Origin: Flavobacterium difficile
GTDB lineage: Bacteria > Bacteroidota > Bacteroidia > Flavobacteriales > Flavobacteriaceae
Direction of reading: 5' to 3'
Length of the DNA stretch: 64,000 nucleotides
NCBI RefSeq assembly: GCF_011392115.1
Contig: NZ_JAAJBT010000002.1
Span: 62,001-126,000, forward strand
Shown: one piece after another, positions 60,222 to 64,000 of the stretch
How positions within the stretch are numbered: position 1 is the stretch's first letter
Layout: every line of letters starts with the position of its first letter
Made by a program: the position numbers and the translations under genes
Notes under the pieces: model-generated
Database searches by the model: none
What the model was told of the DNA's origin: nothing
Seen by the model: only the letters and a program-made list of their open reading frames with translations

Positions 60222-61706
60222 ATGAAATTAAAATCTTTTGCACCTTTTATAGTTGGATTAGCTTTGCTATTAACTTCTTGTACTGGTAATGACAACAAAG
60301 AAATTTTAAAATTGACTAATGAAAAAACATTAGGAATTGTAAAAGTTAACCTGGATGACATCATACAAAAATTACCTAAAGAAAAAATTTTAGCCGATAC
60401 AGTAAATAAATTTTCTAATTCTGATAAAGAATTTAGATTGTTTGTTAGAGCTGATGAATTAGGAATAGATACCGATGAACCTTTTTATATTACAACGGAA
60501 GCTGAAAAAGATAAATTTATTACCTCTTATATTTTTTCTTTAGACGATGAACTTTTATTTTTAAGAAAGTTTAAAGAAATTTATGCTACTGATTTAACTA
60601 TTGATTATGATAAAAATTTAGTTTACGAGAATAAAAAAGCAGTAGGCGCATTTAAAGATGGTATTTTTGTAATGTCAAAAAAATCTATCGATCCTTTAAC
60701 AAGTAGAGCAAGACAATACGATTATTATTATGATGAATATGAAGAAGAAGACATTTTCGTAAGTGAAGCTTTTTATAAAAATTTCTTTACTAGAAAAGCA
60801 TTAGAAGATGATGCCATTTTAGAAACTATTGATACCGCTTTAAAAGAAGATACCGACGCAAGTATTTGGGTCAATTTGCATGGAATCATTTCAAATGCAT
60901 CTAAAGGTTATATTGAAACTTTAGCCATCAATAAATTATTAATTGGCTCTGGTTTCGGATTTAATTTAAATTTTGGTGAAGGAAATATTGCATGTAAAGG
61001 CGAATCATTTTTTAATGAAGACATGACCAAGATAGTTGAAAAATACTACGAAGATAAAGATATTAATTATGATATTGTAGATCATGTTGAATTGGATTCT
61101 GCTAATCTTTTCAATATAGGATATTTTAGTACAGATTTTGTGAAATATTTTATTAAAGAAGCCGGTTTCGAAGCTACAGCTAACAAATTTTTAGAATCAA
61201 AAGATATCACTTTAGAGGATATTTTTAAAACTTTTAACGGACAATATGCATTTGTAAATTATAAAGAAACTTCCCTAAACAAAATCGCATATGATGGAAT
61301 TTCTTACGATTATAAAGTTCCGAATTCTTTACTTGTGTTAGGCGTTACTAAAGAAAAATCTCAAAAAGTGATGAACTTATTAAATGAGCCGTTTTTAAAT
61401 TTAGGAGATAACTTTTACATTAACGATAAAGTTATTGCCTTTTCAATGGTGCCCAATAATTTTAATTTGTTTAAAACCAATAAGAAAGCCAAAAACACAA
61501 AATTAAATAAGGTTACGGATGTCACAAGCTATTCTTATGGTAATAGTAAAGAATTTAATGCTGCGTTGAAGTCAAACCTTAAAAATAATATTGTAGAAAT
61601 GATTTCTACTTCAAAAATTGATGACGGAAATGCAGTTTCTGAAGTAAACATAACTTTTGAAAAGAAAGATAAAAACATTCTACACTACATGATGGGATAT
61701 GAATAG
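60222..61706 (+). CDS. Lipoprotein, DUF4836-like
   Basis: Predicted lipoprotein: signal peptide with lipobox LLTSC and Cys at residue 20. The mature protein (about 475 residues) has no known catalytic motif. LTNEKTLGIVKVNLDDII near the start, FRLFVRADELGIDTDEPFYI and repeated alpha/beta segments resemble DUF4836 proteins of Bacteroidota; assignment is tentative. It overlaps the ABC ATPase gene by 8 bases, so it is probably the envelope partner of the two following ABC genes. An acidic Tyr-rich patch (YDYYYDEYEEED) lies near residue 170. Confidence 0.75.
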   Translation: MKLKSFAPFIVGLALLLTSCTGNDNKEILKLTNEKTLGIVKVNLDDIIQKLPKEKILADTVNKFSNSDKEFRLFVRADELGIDTDEPFYITTEAEKDKFITSYIFSLDDELLFLRKFKEIYATDLTIDYDKNLVYENKKAVGAFKDGIFVMSKKSIDPLTSRARQYDYYYDEYEEEDIFVSEAFYKNFFTRKALEDDAILETIDTALKEDTDASIWVNLHGIISNASKGYIETLAINKLLIGSGFGFNLNFGEGNIACKGESFFNEDMTKIVEKYYEDKDINYDIVDHVELDSANLFNIGYFSTDFVKYFIKEAGFEATANKFLESKDITLEDIFKTFNGQYAFVNYKETSLNKIAYDGISYDYKVPNSLLVLGVTKEKSQKVMNLLNEPFLNLGDNFYINDKVIAFSMVPNNFNLFKTNKKAKNTKLNKVTDVTSYSYGNSKEFNAALKSNLKNNIVEMISTSKIDDGNAVSEVNITFEKKDKNILHYMMGYE

Positions 61707-62349
61707 TATAACTTTACATCATGTTATTCCTAAGTTTTTTATTCCAAAAACACTAGACAATAGCCAGTCTATTTGGAAAAAAGTATCCACTTTTAAAAAA
61801 GGACATTTTTATATTATTATAGCGCCTTCAGGAAGTGGTAAATCGACTTTAGCCAATGCCGTTTTAGGCAATCATTTTGAGTACGAGGGTTCTATTTTAT
61901 ATGATAATTTGGATTTAAAATCTTTATCGATCGAACAAATTGTCAACTACAGAAAAAATGAGGTTCAACTTCTTTTTCAAGATATTAGATTAATTAACGA
62001 TTTAACAATTAGAGAAAATATAGCATTACGAGTTTTCAATAAGAAAAATGATTTATTCGAAACAAAACTATTAGCCTATGCACAACATTTAGGGATTAGT
62101 CATTTGTTAGAAAAGAAGGCTAAAAATTGTTCTTATGGAGAAAGACAACGTGCTGCCATTGTAAGAAGTTTAATTCATCCTGCCGAATTTTTAATTTATG
62201 ATGAATGCTTTAGTCATTTAGATGTTGAAAATAAAGAAAAAGCATTTCAACTTATCAATAAAGTGGCAATTGAAGAAGGAAGTGCGGTGCTATTTTTCGA
62301 ATTAAATGACTTTCCTTTTAGTCATGATTATAACCAATTAAACTTGTAA
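61699..62349 (+). CDS. ABC transporter ATPase, divergent LolD/MacB-like
   Basis: Single nucleotide-binding domain (216 residues). Walker A is intact in IIAPSGSGKSTLANAVLG, the Q-loop in EVQLLFQDIRLIN and Walker B in FLIYDECFSHLD. The signature reads CSYGERQRAA instead of LSGGQ. The switch (H-loop) histidine expected after the last strand is absent: the segment reads VLFFELNDFPFSHDY. It overlaps the upstream lipoprotein gene by 8 bases and the downstream permease by one. Together they form a lipoprotein-ATPase-permease set; the missing H-loop raises the question of reduced or altered ATPase activity. Confidence 0.85.
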   Translation: MNSITLHHVIPKFFIPKTLDNSQSIWKKVSTFKKGHFYIIIAPSGSGKSTLANAVLGNHFEYEGSILYDNLDLKSLSIEQIVNYRKNEVQLLFQDIRLINDLTIRENIALRVFNKKNDLFETKLLAYAQHLGISHLLEKKAKNCSYGERQRAAIVRSLIHPAEFLIYDECFSHLDVENKEKAFQLINKVAIEEGSAVLFFELNDFPFSHDYNQLNL

Positions 62350-63503
62350 TGAAACATTTTGTTAAATCTGCATTTTTATATGTGGGACTGCTTTTATCCT
62401 TCATTTTGGTTTTAAGTTGTATTCAATTATACAGTAATGCCAATGCTTTGTTTGGAAAAAAAAGCACCGATTCTAACTATTGGATTACCCTTTCTAAAAC
62501 AATCAATCCCACCAATATCGGTAGAAAAGAATTGATCGGTTTTAATCCTGCTGACCTCACCGAATTAAAAAAATGGAAAGAAGTAAAAGACATTTATCCT
62601 GTTGTTTCTAACGATTTTAAAGTATCGGCAGATGGAGGAAGTTTTATTCCTTTTTATACAGATATGTATTTAGAAGCTGTTGATAATGAAGCCATCGACA
62701 TTAAAGATTTGTCAGAGTTTGAAGTGAAAGACACTACCATTCCCATCATCATTTCTAGAGAATATTTGAATTTATATAACTACGGATTTGCCTTAAATCA
62801 GGGTTTACCTCAAATTACAGAAGAATTTGCTAAAAAAATTGAAGTGAATATCAATATTACTTTAAAAGATAAAAATTTAAAGTACAAAGGGAGATTAATC
62901 GGATTGTCTGATAGAATTCATTCCGTATTGGTGCCAAAAAAGTTTTTAGATTCTTTAAATGCGACGCAGACTTATACGAAAAATCATAAAGATATTAATA
63001 CCAGAATTTTAGTGAAAGTTAACGATGTGTCTGACCAAGATTTAATTGCTAAAATGACTGAAAAGGGATATGAGTCTAATCAAGAATCCTTACGATCCGC
63101 TAAAATTAAAGGAAAATTATTTTTAGTATTGAGAACCATAGCATTAATTGGTGTTTTTATATTTTTGCTTTGTATTTTCATGATTGTTAACGTCATTAAA
63201 ATGCAATTTTTAGAAAAACATGAAGAGGTTTCTATAAAATATTCTTTGGGTTATTCTCCAAAAAAGATGGTCAATTCTATTAGTAGGTTTTTTAGCATTA
63301 ACATAGCGTTACTTATTTTTATAAGTTTACTATTGCTAGCTATCGCTCAGTATTATTTTTCAAAATCTGAAATTTCAAATGGTTTATTGCCACAGCACAT
63401 CGAATACTATTTATGGAGTTTTGTAATTATTATTCCAGTTTTTATTTATTTATTAGTAAGTAAACTAATTTATCATTGGTTGTTAAAATCATGGAAATTT
63501 TAG
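62349..63503 (+). CDS. FtsX/MacB-like ABC permease
   Basis: Permease with MacB-type topology: TM1 (SAFLYVGLLLSFILVLSCI, about residues 7-25), an extracytoplasmic domain of about 220 residues, then three helices (LRTIALIGVFIFLLCIFMIV, INIALLIFISLLLLAIAQYY and YLWSFVIIIPVFIYLLVSKL). The segment EKHEEVSIKYSLGYSPKKM after TM2 is the coupling helix seen in FtsX-type permeases. 384 residues. It shares one base with the ATPase stop codon. Its operon ends in a strong terminator 44 bases downstream. Substrate unknown; lipoprotein handling or signal relay are possibilities. Confidence 0.82.
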   Translation: MKHFVKSAFLYVGLLLSFILVLSCIQLYSNANALFGKKSTDSNYWITLSKTINPTNIGRKELIGFNPADLTELKKWKEVKDIYPVVSNDFKVSADGGSFIPFYTDMYLEAVDNEAIDIKDLSEFEVKDTTIPIIISREYLNLYNYGFALNQGLPQITEEFAKKIEVNINITLKDKNLKYKGRLIGLSDRIHSVLVPKKFLDSLNATQTYTKNHKDINTRILVKVNDVSDQDLIAKMTEKGYESNQESLRSAKIKGKLFLVLRTIALIGVFIFLLCIFMIVNVIKMQFLEKHEEVSIKYSLGYSPKKMVNSISRFFSINIALLIFISLLLLAIAQYYFSKSEISNGLLPQHIEYYLWSFVIIIPVFIYLLVSKLIYHWLLKSWKF

Positions 63504-63546
63504 TTCTTAAAATACTATTCTACACTTCACATTTAAAAAAATACCT

Positions 63547-63576
63547 AAAACCGATATTTGAAAAATTATCGGTTTT
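63547..63576 (+). terminator. Rho-independent terminator after the ABC permease operon
   Basis: A perfect 10-bp stem (AAAACCGATA with TATCGGTTTT), a 10-base loop and a T run continuing to 63579. It closes the operon starting at 59939 or 60222. Confidence 0.85.
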
Positions 63577-63657
63577 TTTCTTTATTCAAAATTAGTATAA
63601 ATTAGCTTATTGTGAATATCTCTTCAAACAAAACCTGCTTTTTTTTTATTAGAAAAT

Positions 63658-63665
63658 TATCTTTG
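63658..63665 (+). promoter_or_regulatory. -7 element before the DUF4494 gene
   Basis: TATCTTTG, an exact TAnnTTTG match, 25 bases before the ATG at 63691 and downstream of the terminator at 63547-63576. Confidence 0.6.
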
Positions 63666-63690
63666 CCCTCTTAATTTATGAAATAAAAAT

Positions 63691-64000
63691 ATGAGTGCAA
63701 TTTGGTTTGAATGTAAAGTAAAATATAGAAAAACAGACGATAATGGAGTACAGAAAATAGTAACAGAACCGTATCTTATTGATGCCTTATCGTATACTGA
63801 AGCTGAAGCACGCTTAACGCAAGAAATGTCGGCTTACATTAGTGAAGAGTTTAAGATTTCGAATATTAAAATGGCAAATTATGCTGAAATTCATCCTTTT
63901 GAAAAAGCTGATCGGTGGTTTAAATCAAAAGTTTCGCTTTTAGCTTATGATGAAGAAAGCGGTAAAGAAAAAAAATCGAATATGTATCTTTTGATACAAG
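63691..64000 (+). CDS. DUF4494 protein (partial, 3-prime end outside window)
   Basis: The first 103 codons are present and the gene runs off the window. It begins MSAIWFECKVKYRKTDDNG and continues VTEPYLIDALSYTEAEARLT, the start of the Bacteroidota-specific DUF4494 family (usually about 150-200 residues). No signal peptide; presumably cytoplasmic. Function unknown. The ATG at 63691 fits the upstream -7 element and the family's N-terminus. Confidence 0.85.
   Translation, partial: MSAIWFECKVKYRKTDDNGVQKIVTEPYLIDALSYTEAEARLTQEMSAYISEEFKISNIKMANYAEIHPFEKADRWFKSKVSLLAYDEESGKEKKSNMYLLIQ

Overview
This is an AT-rich chromosomal segment of a Bacteroidota bacterium, most likely Flavobacteriaceae and close to Flavobacterium. 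Supporting signs are the flavobacterial promoter -7 element TAnnTTTG in front of many genes, Bacteroidota-restricted families (DUF3667, DUF4494, a DUF4836-like lipoprotein, a small protein with an N-terminal KGTxxxLNFY motif) and the order thioesterase / dnaA / low-molecular-weight phosphatase / rRNA methyltransferase. The species assignment is inference.

Bases 1 to about 46,900 form a very large surface-polysaccharide locus, almost all on the + strand. It opens with a GT4 glycosyltransferase and a complete bacillosamine-type cassette (pglC, pglD, pglE, pglF), followed by the envelope export pair Wza and Wzc. A PHP-type tyrosine phosphatase and an unknown protein lie on the - strand. Then come an ABC exporter (Wzm/Wzt with a sugar-recognition tail) and a long run of glycosyltransferases (GT2, GT4, GT10, GT11) mixed with three FkbM-type methyltransferases. 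A nonulosonic acid module follows (CMP-sugar synthetase fused to a HAD phosphatase, plus a short NeuB), ending in a strong intrinsic terminator at 27,331-27,356.

A second transcription block starts at about 27,440. It holds a GT-B-like protein, an MBOAT O-acyltransferase with two tandem SGNH-like partners, more glycosyltransferases, a gmd / fcl(colC) / colD cassette that should make GDP-colitose (3,6-dideoxy-L-galactose), an O-antigen polymerase/ligase and a second, large initiating sugar-phosphate transferase. The locus therefore encodes two different initiating enzymes and at least three unusual sugar pathways. No Wzx flippase is visible.

Bases 46,900 to 64,000 are ordinary core genome: an exported lysozyme-like protein; the dnaA operon on the - strand; a thioesterase; a ribD-HAD-yigZ operon on the - strand; a GNAT-prmC pair; a DUF3667 protein; an ABC permease; hisS; a MATE transporter; a lipoprotein-ATPase-permease ABC cluster; and the start of a DUF4494 protein.

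The most striking non-coding feature is a dispersed class of phase-perfect tandem repeats built from 7-bp (sometimes 8-bp) words. One array of 72 consecutive heptamers (504 bp, no indel) fills 10,752-11,255. Another of 35 heptamers (245 bp) runs from inside the end of the first gene to the base before the start codon of pglC. Shorter relatives lie at 1-52, 9,855-9,882, 12,291-12,322, 27,363-27,383, 56,865-56,974, 57,024-57,055 and 58,492-58,515, and one sits in frame inside prmC. The arrays repeatedly touch start or stop codons. I cannot name a mechanism that produces them.
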